Shown: piece by piece, positions 44,631 to 53,730 of the stretch | How positions within the stretch are numbered: the first letter of the stretch is position 1 | How the letters are laid out: every line of letters begins with the position of its first letter | NCBI GenBank assembly: GCA_019022495.1 | Contig: JAFEKR010000050.1 | Location: forward strand, 240,160 to 304,159 | DNA from: Epichloe hybrida | Lineage: Eukaryota; Ascomycota; Sordariomycetes; Hypocreales; Clavicipitaceae | Direction of reading: 5' to 3' | Length of the DNA stretch: 64,000 nt | Position numbers and translations under genes: made by a program | The notes under the pieces: model-generated | Database searches by the model: none | What the model saw: only the letters and a program-made list of their open reading frames with translations | Told to the model about the DNA's origin: nothing

Positions 44631-45519
44631 CCCGGTGCCTGCCACCCCGATGACGCCATCTACAACCACCCGTTTTAGGAAAGTAAGCCCCCCGATTGTC
44701 CAATCAGCGTGCGAAACAGTCCGAGGCCCACAGAACCGTTGAAGCTTGGGGGGCTTTATTTCTTTTGACGCACTCTGTCCAACAGGCTCATGGAACATTC
44801 CATACCTTCTTTTTCGCATGGAAATTTGTTCTTGGAGAAATGGGTGAGACATTCGGTCGGGAGGATCTGGGAGGACTGCGACGGTTGGTTAGACGGTTAC
44901 CCTTTTTGGACCAAGGGACGGGGCATGTGGGTTGTTGCCTTGAATTCGCATGAGCAAATTATTCAGAATCATGGAGGCTGTGCTCGGCGCTCGCTGAGTT
45001 ACGCGCAATCATGAATCGCGGCATTTGGTCAAGGTTGATCACGACATGGATGTGGCCCAGTACAATGCATGTTGACACAAGTTGATAATAGCTGTTTCGC
45101 CTTACTATTTCTAAAGCCATGTGTCTACCCTCTTCCAATAGTTCTATGTTGGTATCCCATCATTTAATTCATAAGGAGTGTCGTAACAGGTTGTCGTAAA
45201 GAGTGTCGTGGTAAGGAGTATCGTGTGATTCTATCATGATGGACTTTGTCACCGTACTACCGCCTATCCCATTCATCGTACCATCCGTCGCCTGCTGCGC
45301 CACCAGCTCCGGATAAGTCTTGAAGGGGAAAGAAGAAGGAGTGCCGAAATATACATTATGTAGGCGCCCTGGAGCATGCGAATGCGAAATAAAAAATAAT
45401 CAACCGCGATTAAAATTGTGCACCCTTTTCCGGGGCGCAAGAAGAAAGTCATACGTGGATTCGGTTTGAATTCCTCAAAGACTGGACCATTCCCAGGTAA
45501 AGTTCGAAGGGTTCGCATT
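44140..45519. other. Intergenic region, homopolymer-rich
   Basis: C9 then A9-type runs near 44260-44279 and a T22-type run near 44605-44630. Lys- and Phe-rich ORFs across these are artefacts. No gene seen to 45519. Confidence 0.4.
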
Positions 45520-46074
45520 CTAAGCGATAGCCTGCATCGACTTGATGGGAACAGGAGCATTCACACGGCCGCATGTGACGAAGCGAGTCGAGTACGTCTG
45601 GCCCATCTTCCAATCGGGGTTCGCCCACTTTTTCTCCTCGCAGTCCAGCTCCAGTTTGGTGCCGCCCTGGGCCCAGAAGGTGCTTCTATCGTCGTCGCAG
45701 CTCCACGTCTGGTTGACCTTGAGCTCGCCGCTGGGTTTGGAGAAGGTGAAGGTGGTCTTGGGGCCGGGCACGGGATCCGTGCAGTTGTAGGCGAGGCTAC
45801 CGTAGAAGAAATCTTGGAGCTGACCGGAGCTGGCCTCGCAGCGCGACGTGAAGCCGAGGGAGGGGTTCTCGAGGGTGAAGTTGACGTAGCCCTGTGAGTT
45901 CTGGTGCGCGGGCGTGGTGAAGAGGTACGAGGCGTGGTAGTCAAAGTCCTTGACCTGCCATTGTTTGGTGTTCCTGGCTTTCTGGGTGCAGGTTTCGGGC
46001 TTGCGAGGGTCGTTTGTGGATGGGGCGGCCATGGCGGCGGCGGCCAGGAGGAGGGCGCAGGCGGAGACGTGCAT
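45520..46074 (-). CDS. Small secreted AA1-like protein
   Basis: A single exon of 184 aa with a clear signal peptide (MHVSACALLLAAAAMAAPS). The mature part has six cysteines (about C29, C79, C97, C125, C144, C168) and alternating hydrophobic beta-strand text (WQVKDFDYHASYLFTTP, YVNFTLENPSLGFTSRCEA, LQDFFYGSLAYNCTDP, TTFTFSKPSGELKVNQTWSCDDD). The size, N-terminal CxxxxxxxxxxWxVxDFxY opening and spacing are like fungal AA1-like (Alternaria allergen 1 family) secreted proteins, a beta-barrel fold whose role is often unknown. It is extracellular by prediction. No enzyme motif is seen. It stands alone, with long intergenic regions on both sides. Confidence 0.75.
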   Translation of the reverse strand: MHVSACALLLAAAAMAAPSTNDPRKPETCTQKARNTKQWQVKDFDYHASYLFTTPAHQNSQGYVNFTLENPSLGFTSRCEASSGQLQDFFYGSLAYNCTDPVPGPKTTFTFSKPSGELKVNQTWSCDDDRSTFWAQGGTKLELDCEEKKWANPDWKMGQTYSTRFVTCGRVNAPVPIKSMQAIA

Positions 46075-47939
46075 GATGGTGATGAACTGGTGATGCCTCT
46101 TTTGTTGTGTAGTTGTGGCTGAGGAGAGGATGGACTATGTTGGATGGTGGTTGGAAAGCACTAGGAGCTGAGAGGAGGAGCAGGGAAGAAGTGAGGTGAG
46201 TGAGGAGCAATGTACACTTGTGTTTGCTAGTTTGAGATGTTTAGTTGCCCAAAAAAAAAGGGGGGGGGAGTGTGGTCTGATGATAAGATGAGGTCGCTTC
46301 TGAGTGCTTGTTGGTGCATCAGAGAAAGGTGGGAGAAGGGGATTCAAAGGATACTTATACGTGTTCTGGTGGGAAGGCAAACCTATGTTTCTATTTCCAG
46401 ATTGGTTGAAACTGTCTAATAATAACTTATAAAAATAAGAGACTCGCACACAGCCTCGCACTTTCCCTCATTTCATCTTTCGTCTACGGGAATACTTCTT
46501 GTTCCGTCTCCAGCGCGGGCTGCTCGAGCCCCTCGGGCCCGCATCTCGACGGGCATCCAGCATCACGGACGTTGCTGGACGTTGCGCTGGACGTTGCTAA
46601 ACGGAGACCATGACGTAGCACAAGAAGTTAGTCCGTAAAAGAGTTCGTATTCCCGGGCGACGAGCGCAGCCCCTGCTCTGGGGCCCGGCGATTGGCTGAA
46701 TGTGCCAAGCTGAATGTTGCCGGTGCTGGCAGTTGCTGGCAGTTGCTGGGGGATGCAGGGGGGGACCCTGGTTGCTTGCCGACTTCATTGACACGACACG
46801 CAGCGCCAGCCGCGATGAATTGGAGTTGGAATTGGACCCGTCGCGATTTTTTCTTTTCTGCGCAGGGCGCTATTTGGCTCGAATCACTCGAGCCCGGCCG
46901 GCCGGCCGACGATGCCGTGATTGTCTGAATGTCGGGGATGTGTGCGTGGAAAAGGGCCGCGGCAGGCAGCCATTGTCGTCAGCAAGATGATCGACAAAGC
47001 GCCATCGGCAGAGGAAGCTCGTATTCCTCCGTTATGACTTGCATGTGCTTCCTGTGCTTCTCACGGGAACCAAACCCATCTCGTGCGACTTTCCTGTGAC
47101 TTCCGTGTCCGTCCATTTTGCTTCTCGCATAAAACCTCTCCGAGTGAGCTGTTTTCCATGTTGCTGTCCATCCTGTCCATCCTGTCCATCGCCTTCTTGC
47201 AGCTGCAGCTGGGAACCTGCACGCACACACACACACGGACGGACCTGCCGTCGCGGCTGATGCGCCTGCCCAGATTGGGCGCATCTTGCGGGTCCGTGTC
47301 AGGACTCAGCCATGTCAGCGATCAGTGAGTGGATCAATGGTGGATCAGATACATCCATACCCTCTTTTGATGGGTCAAGACACAATCAATATTGCAGACT
47401 AGGCAATTGGACCCTTGATGCCACTGAATGACGGGTCGCACATGTACATACATGGGTTGGGTCCGTTGGAAGGAATTGCCATGTCGCCGTTCTCGGTGGC
47501 TCCTCCTTTGGCTGTCTGGACCAGGGATGGGATATTGGCTCGACAACCTCTTCTTCTGACCAGTTCAACAAGCGTCAGTAATCTAGTATACTGATGGTGG
47601 ACGCTCCAAACAGAACGGATTCAGAACAGGAAGCAAATAGACTGTACACGGTTAATCGAAGGGAGAAAGTGAGCTGTGAAAAGGCCAAGGCCATTGGAGC
47701 TCCTGCTGCTATGCAGCTACCCTGTGGGAAGACTATTCACTGAAAGCGCCCATGTCTTCTCACGGCACGTTCATCTGTTTGTTGCGGAGAAGCAAGGACG
47801 AGTCTTGGTGTGATGCTGGAGTCTATATGTAGACTGTCGTACCAATTACTAGATACCATGCCCACCATAGTCCTCTTCTGTGACATGAGTCACATGACGA
47901 TCCATCTCTGCAAACTCTGGCAAGTATTCTCCTCTCCCT
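46075..47939. other. Intergenic region, no recognised gene
   Basis: About 1.9 kb. A short direct repeat of GGACGTTGC lies near 46570-46598 and GGCAGTTGCT near 46728-46750. CCATCCTGTCCATCCTGT repeats lie at 47166-47190 and (AC)n near 47222-47236. ORFs up to about 100 codons carry no recognisable content. Confidence 0.4.
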
Positions 47940-49876
47940 TCACTCAGCCATCACGCTCTTGCCGCCATCCTCGGTGACCCGTTCCCGCACCCGTATGTGC
48001 ATAACCCCACAGCCAAGACGAACAAGACTGTTCCCGAAGCTGTCCAAAATGACATCCCGACCTTCTTCACTGCCGGCGGCATCGTTCTGCGACTTTGCCC
48101 AACCCGCGAACCCATCAATTTTGACTCCTCCGTTGCCGTTGCCGTTGCCGTTGCCGTTCCCGTTCTCGTTCTCTGCTGGCTTGCTCTTATCAACCCCCAC
48201 AAGCGCGCTCGGGCAGAACAAGAGTGCTTCGCCCTGGCGGAGGGACACGATTTTGGCGAAAAGCCCGGTCAAAGGATCAGGCCCATGGCAGCCAGCGACT
48301 TCGTCCCGATCGGGTGGCATAATGAGACCCGGCCTTGCCGCAGCCAGGTGCTTCTTCAGACTCTCCAGCCAGTCTGGGGACGTGAATCGGTGAACAATTG
48401 TCACCGAGCAAAGATCCAGCAGTTTCGGGGAAATGGTGGGCTCCTGGGTGGCGATGACCATCCGCGCTCCCAGGTGACGCTGCAGCCGGATGGTGGCAAG
48501 CAACGACTCCGTCAGAGTCTGGCTCTCGGGACTCTCGGTCATGTACTTGTGCGCCTCATCCAGGGCAACGACCCGGCCCGTCGTGACATTCTGCTCGAGG
48601 AACAGGTTCAAGCAGATGTTGAACAGAGCACACGCAGACTCGGCCGTCACACAGGGACAAGAGAGGTCGACAATTGTCAATTGTCCAGCCTGGAGCGGTT
48701 TTTTTTAAAAAAAAAATCAGTATGTCTACTCCGTGTTGAAGGGTCATGCTGAGATAATGCTGCTCAGTGCTCAGTGCTCACCTTGCCTTCCCACGCTGTA
48801 GCCGTGTCCTTCGACGCCTCGACGCTGAGGCCATTTTCTTTACGGCTGGACATTCCCGACAGCCAGAATCCCTGCGCAACATGCTCTTGGGCCATGAAGC
48901 TCTCCAAAGTTTCGAGTCGTTGTCCCAGGGGCCCCAATTGGCCTCCGGTCAGTCCCTCTGTTGCCAACGCTCGCTTGAAGGTTCCGTAGTCGAAATGGCC
49001 GCCCGTCTGCTGCTGCTTGATCCTCATCTCCTTCAGAATTCGGGTCACGACGTGGAAGTAGAGCGGCATTCCTCCGCCTTGGAGCGAGCTGACGGCCATG
49101 AGATCGAGCATTCTCTTGGTGTTCAGATCGCTTTGGCTTAGTCGGAGCTCTTGGACTTTGACATTCTTCAGGTGTCCATATGTTGCCTTGGAACATGTGA
49201 GCAGTGTTTTTTTTTTTTTTTTTTTTTTTAAAAACTCTTTATTTTCGGTCCCCGAGAGCTTGTTCACATACCTTGATCTGTTTCACGTTGGTTGGGGCAC
49301 ATAACACCCTTACGCTGACATCAGGGTTAGACGACAAGTGCGCAGCTTCGCAGGGCTGGCCCTTCGCGTCCGAGGCAAAGGGGTCGTAATGGAACACAAT
49401 CCCGGTGAGGGGGTTGGGGAGGGTATTTGCATCTGAGGCGAGAAGACAGTTCTCGAGCAGGCAGCTCAGAGTGTGGCTTTTCCCAGATCCTTGGCTCCCG
49501 CAGATGAATGTGCTCGATGGTGCCGAGACGTTGTAATGAATGAATGGAGCGTCCTCGGGAGGGGGGTAGTATTGCTGCGTCTTAGCTCGTGTAGTCTGGA
49601 CACTTCACCGCCGAGGAGCCCATATTGGGAGAAGATTGCTTCGTCCTGAAAGGCGCCGACATCCACGTTTCGCCTGACAGCTTCAGCGAAGACGGGCGTA
49701 TTAACGATCTCTCTGTCGTCGAGATTCTGGCTGTCCAACTTGAGCAGCGCCAACTTCTTCCGAACAGCGGCTGATTCATCTTTCTTGGCCATTTTCGGGT
49801 AGGACAACTCAGTCGGGGCTATTTCGCTGGGAAGGATGGCAGGGTTCTGATCAGTACTTGTTGGGGAGTTGCCCAT
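47940..49876 (-). CDS. HerA/FtsK-like P-loop ATPase (one frameshift)
   Basis: Exons (minus) are 49876-49272, 48782-49186 and 47940-48689; about 586 aa once one missing base is allowed for. Walker A FICGSQGSGKSHTLSCLLENCL lies near residue 127 and Walker B RVVALDEAHKYM near 375. Then comes LATIRLQRHLGARMVIATQEPTISPKLLDLCSVTIVHRF, the sensor-type segment of HerA/VirB4-class pumping ATPases. Exon joints IK/ATYGHLKN and WEGK/AGQLTIVDLS keep phase. The frame changes at a G6 run (49561-49566 on the plus strand): before it the frame reads RLHELRRSNTT, after it PEDAPFIHYNVSAPSS. An imperfect Asn-Gly repeat (NGNGNGNGNGNGG) lies near residue 515. Role unknown. A more upstream ATG at 49915 is possible. 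Confidence 0.7.
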
Positions 49877-50682
49877 GATGCGAAACTGCTGAGATGATGG
49901 TGAAGAAAGTGACAAGTTTTATCAACGGTTTTGTAGTTTGTTGGTCCTCTTGAATCTTGGTCTTGACTCTTGACTCTTGACTCTTGGAGCGCTGTTTGCA
50001 TTCAGATCTGTCCCCCGGCTGCGCTGTCAGACAATTCACAGCGTATTGCGAAAAGCTAGAGCTGGTGAATCGTGTGTAAAAACATGCATCTACCCGTGAA
50101 TGAGGTGGATGAAGAGCGCACAGACTTCTTCATGTTTCCCGTGGGGGATGGAAAGATGATTTTATTGCTGGAGGGAAAAGTTACTTGTGCCGTCTCTTCT
50201 GCGTTGAGCTTCAAGAGACGGGCGGGTTTTGTTGAATACACAGAAAGACACTGGGCATTCTCCTAGTGTGGTCACATTGCATTTGATGTAGATTTGAGAT
50301 GTTTCCTTTAGATCTTGCGGGAAACACGGAGTAAATCTCGACGGACTTGTAGACACGGGGTGATTGGGAGAATTGCCCTGCCGACCTTGGACGCAACTCA
50401 ACCGACTTGGTGTTTGATGTTTGAATGAAGGTCGTATCAACCAGTGCAAGATGCAGTGAAGCGTCCATGTAAAAGCCGAGCCGAGTCACTTGGTGCTAGC
50501 AAGTCGTTTGTGGAGGCGAGGCGAGGCGAGGCGGGGCCCATGAGTGATGCATCCATCACGTCATTCATCCATCCATCCATCCATCCCATCCATCCATCCA
50601 TCCCATCCATCCATCCCATCCGTCCATCCAACAAGCGAAACAAAACACCATCCCCGTCCTTGCAAACGCAAAAGTGTGCACC
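49877..50682. promoter_or_regulatory. Divergent promoter region, ATPase / GST, with (CATC)n
   Basis: About 806 bp between divergent starts. A (CATC)n microsatellite with interruptions occupies 50565-50630, 50-120 bp upstream of the GST start codon; CTTGACT repeats lie at 49963-49984. Confidence 0.5.
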
Positions 50683-51516
50683 ATGGCCAACGTAGACACG
50701 TCTCTCCCGCCCGAGCCCACGGGCGCAGCGGCCGCCTACGCCGCGCAGCACGCATCCGACCACCCGCTCAAACTGTACGGCGGCTGGTTCTGCCCGTTTG
50801 CCCAGCGCGTCTGGATCACGCTCCACGAGAAGCGAGTCCCCCACCAATACATCGAGGTCAATCCATACAGGAAGGATGCCGAGTTCGTGGCCCTGAATCC
50901 TCGGGGCCTGGTGCCAACGCTGGCTGTGCCCGTCGACGGCACAGGCAAGGTCCGGAAACCGCTGTACGAGAGCCTCGTCGTGTGCGAGTACCTGGAGGAA
51001 GCGTATGCGGACGAGGACACACACGGCCACCGCCTGCTGCCTCAAGACCCGTACCAACGAGCCCGCGCCCGGCTGTGGATCGACCACATTAGCACGCGCA
51101 TCATCCCCGCCTTCTACAGGTTCCTGCAGCATACGCCAGACAAGTCGTACAGCATCGACGACGCCCGCCGGGAGCTTCACGGGCATATCCGGGCGCTGGC
51201 GGACGAGATGGATTCCACCGGGCCGTGGTTCCTGGGCGAGCACCTGAGCCTGGTGGATGTCGCACTTGCTCCCTGGGCTAAACGACTCTGGCTGCTGCAT
51301 CACTACAAGCCTGGCGGTTTGGGGATCCCGCAGACTGGCGGGGATGGGACTTGGCAGCGCTGGACCAGGTGGTTCACTGCCGTTGAGAACAGGCAGAGCG
51401 TGAAGGATACCTGGAGCGATGATGAGCGGTACATGATTGCGTACAGGCGGTACGCGGATGATACGACTAACTCTCTCGTTGGTCAGGCCACGAGACAAGG
51501 TCGGACATTGCCGTAG
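50683..51516 (+). CDS. Glutathione S-transferase, omega-like
   Basis: A single exon of 277 aa. The start at 50683 (MANVDTSLPP) is the first ATG after the microsatellite; the frame further upstream has only a GTG. The thioredoxin-fold N-terminal domain has LKLYGGWFCPFAQRVWITLHEK with the omega-class active cysteine at residue 37 (CPFAQRV). NPRGLVPTLAVP and LYESLVVCEYLEEAY follow for glutathione binding. The C-terminal helical domain includes RARARLWIDHISTRIIPAFYRFL and GPWFLGEHLSLVDVALAPWAKRL (N-capping box region). Omega GSTs act as thiol transferases, dehydroascorbate reductases or deglutathionylases in the cytosol. Codon usage is GC-rich at position 3, leaving a long antisense shadow frame. 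Confidence 0.9.
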   Translation: MANVDTSLPPEPTGAAAAYAAQHASDHPLKLYGGWFCPFAQRVWITLHEKRVPHQYIEVNPYRKDAEFVALNPRGLVPTLAVPVDGTGKVRKPLYESLVVCEYLEEAYADEDTHGHRLLPQDPYQRARARLWIDHISTRIIPAFYRFLQHTPDKSYSIDDARRELHGHIRALADEMDSTGPWFLGEHLSLVDVALAPWAKRLWLLHHYKPGGLGIPQTGGDGTWQRWTRWFTAVENRQSVKDTWSDDERYMIAYRRYADDTTNSLVGQATRQGRTLP

Positions 51517-52030
51517 AATTCTTCGGTGCCAGGTACGGACGTAGAGCCGGTCTCTCTAAAATAATAACGATAATTACATGCTTTATTTTTATATTTTTAT
51601 TATCCTGTGGCTTCCTAACCCTGTTCCCGGACTGGCTCACATCACGCGATGCGAACGCGAACTACTATACATGTCATGACGTTGATTTACTGTTCCCCTG
51701 GCTGGTGTACAGCTTGTATTAACTTATTTACAAAGAAGGACGATCGATCCCCTTTGTGTTTGCGACAACTCATCGCCCCAAAAAACCGGCCAAGCTACAG
51801 GGTAGGGGCATGCGCACCGTGCCGCACGGGCCACTCCCAGAATGAGACGGCATGTTCGAAAAACGACTCGCACTGTGGATTCGACTTCCCGACGACCCGG
51901 GGGGGGGGGCGGGTTCAATCAATTTGCCACGGCACCGACCCGACCGAGTAGTAATAAAGCTTTGATGCTTCAACCTGAACTTCGCCCAACCACCACTCCG
52001 ACGACTTGGACAACTCTTCGCCCACCCACG
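51517..52030. other. Intergenic region
   Basis: 3' flank of the GST gene and promoter of the XAP5 gene, with a G11-type run at 51899-51909. No gene seen. Confidence 0.4.
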
Positions 52031-53301
52031 ATGGCGGATCACGGCGCGTCGCGGTTCACACCGCAGAACAAATCGACGCACGAACGCCTGTCCACACACA
52101 CAGTCGGTCTCGTGGCGCTGTCCGACTTTCGCAAGCGGAGGGCCGAGGTGCTCGAGCAGCAGGAGCGCGAAGCCCGAGAGGCCGCCATCTCAGGCACGCC
52201 CACGCCCACACCGGACCGTTCCTCGACAGGAACGCCCGACAACGCCGGCAGCCAGCCTGGCGCGCGACCGCTGAAGAAGCCGAGGAGGAAGAAGACGAAG
52301 TCGAAGGCGAAGACGAAGACGACGGGCAAGAAGTTGCTGCTCTCGTTCGGTGACGACGACGAGCAAGGAGCGGGCGGCGAGACAGACGGCGGCGACGCTC
52401 CTCCCGGCAAGCCGAGGTCGGAAGATGCCGACACCGCGGACGAGAGCGACGCGGGCAAGCCAAAGTTCCGAGCCAATGCGTCCGTGGGCATCGTACCAAG
52501 GGCCGTGACGAAGGCGGCGCTGCTCAAGGAGGCGACGGAGCGAGAGGCGCTGCGACGAGAATTCGTCGCCGTGCAGGAAGCGGTCAAGGCGACGGAGGTC
52601 GCCCTTCCCTTTGTCTTCTACGACGGAACCAACATCCCCGGCGGAATCGTGCGGATCAAGAAGGGCGATTTCGTCTGGGTTTTCCTGGACAAGAGCCGCA
52701 AAGTCGGCGCCGAACTGGGCGTCGGGGAGAAACGCAACAGACGGCGGGGGTGGGCCCGTGTAGGCGTGGATGATCTGATGCTCGTAAGGGATACAGTCAT
52801 CATTCCACATGTATGTGTTTTTCCATGTTTTTCCATGTTATCCCATGCTAATTCTATGTATGACATTGTTTTTTTGCGACATGCTCCGTACCCCATTACT
52901 GACCTTGCAACGACACCCCAAAAAAAAAAAAATAGCACTATGATTTCTACTTCTTCATCATAAACAGAAGCCACGGACCTGGGGGCCATCGTCTGTTTGA
53001 ATACAGCGCCGTAGCCACCCTGAAGAAAGGCTCCGCGACAGACGGACCGAACCCGCCTGGCTCGGGCCAACTCAGCACAGCGGCCTCACGAGCCGCCGCA
53101 GCGAGGAACCTGGCCGACATTGATACTTTGGAAGGCGCGGCGGACGAGCCGACCAGGACCAAGGTCGTCGATAGACGGTGGTACGAGAGGAACAAGCATA
53201 TATACCCCGCGAGCACTTGGCACGAATTCGATCCCGAAAAGGACTACGCCACGGAGGTGCGCAAGGACAACGGTGGAAACACGTATTTCTTTCCGAAATG
53301 A
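52031..53301 (+). CDS. XAP5/FAM50-family nuclear protein
   Basis: Exons 52031-52810 and 52936-53301 give 381 aa; the intron is GTATGT...A-rich...AATAG. The N-terminus has GLVALSDFRKRRAEVLEQQERE, typical of XAP5, then a Lys-rich nuclear-localisation-like stretch KKPRRKKTKSKAKTKTTGKKLLLSFGDDDE. The conserved C-terminal XAP5 domain starts at ALLKEATEREALRREFVAVQEAVKATEVALPFVFYDGTNIPG. It continues with IKKGDFVWVFLDKSRK, DDLMLVRDTVIIPHHYDFYFFIINRSHGPGG (across the splice) and ends in VVDRRWYERNKHIYPASTWHEFDPEKDY. FAM50/XAP5 proteins are nuclear and linked to splicing/transcription; XAP5 in plants affects the circadian clock. Splice position inside the conserved domain keeps the family text unbroken. 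Confidence 0.93.
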
Positions 53302-53544
53302 TGTTGCGCCATATATGATGCTTGTGTCGGTGGTTCACGGGCTGGTGCCAAATATCTGTGTGTGCTCCTCCACGTCCAGGTAGCCAATTCTCTCCCCCTT
53401 TTTTTTTTCCCCTCTTCTTCTTCTTGCAGGCAGCGTCGACACTGGCCCTCCGACGGGACGGAATTTGTTGTTATTGTGGTTGTTTTCGAAAACGGATCAC
53501 GTCGTTTGGGAGGTTGTGTATTATGCTGGTCACGTCTGCCCGTT

Positions 53545-53730
53545 TCACGCGGAACATCGCCATAGCGCGAATAACAGTCCGCCGACGACCAACCACCCGG
53601 GCCAGAGGAGCAGCAGGATTATGAAGTTTCCGCTGCCGAGGACAAAGACGGCTAATTCGTAAAAGAGTTTTTTGCGCAGCGCCTGGGCGGATTTGGCTTC
53701 CCAGAGACCGGCCGTCGCCTTTGCAGACAT
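53545..53730 (-). CDS. 61-aa single-pass membrane protein, conserved-looking
   Basis: A 61-codon frame starting at ATG 53730 encodes MSAKATAGLWEAKSAQALRKKLFYELAVFVLGSGNFIILLLLWPGWLVVGG followed by a short Trp/Arg end. A basic amphipathic N-terminal half leads into a hydrophobic segment long enough for one or two membrane passes. The longer frame upstream to 53973 is low-complexity and is not included. The gene converges with XAP5 (243 bp between stop codons). The pattern reads like small conserved fungal membrane proteins, possibly mitochondrial or ER, but no family name is offered. Confidence rests on composition and the good ATG. Confidence 0.5.
   Translation of the reverse strand: MSAKATAGLWEAKSAQALRKKLFYELAVFVLGSGNFIILLLLWPGWLVVGGLLFALWRCSA

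Noticed and set aside
44250..44852. 200-codon minus-strand ORF with Lys and Gly runs
   Set aside because: Translation of poly-T and poly-C tracts, with no coding character.
50565..50630. Possible CRISPR-like array
   Set aside because: Units are 4 bp with no spacers; it is a microsatellite, and the host is a eukaryote.
50437..51498. 353-codon minus-strand ORF
   Set aside because: Antisense shadow of the omega-type GST, which has clear family motifs on the plus strand.
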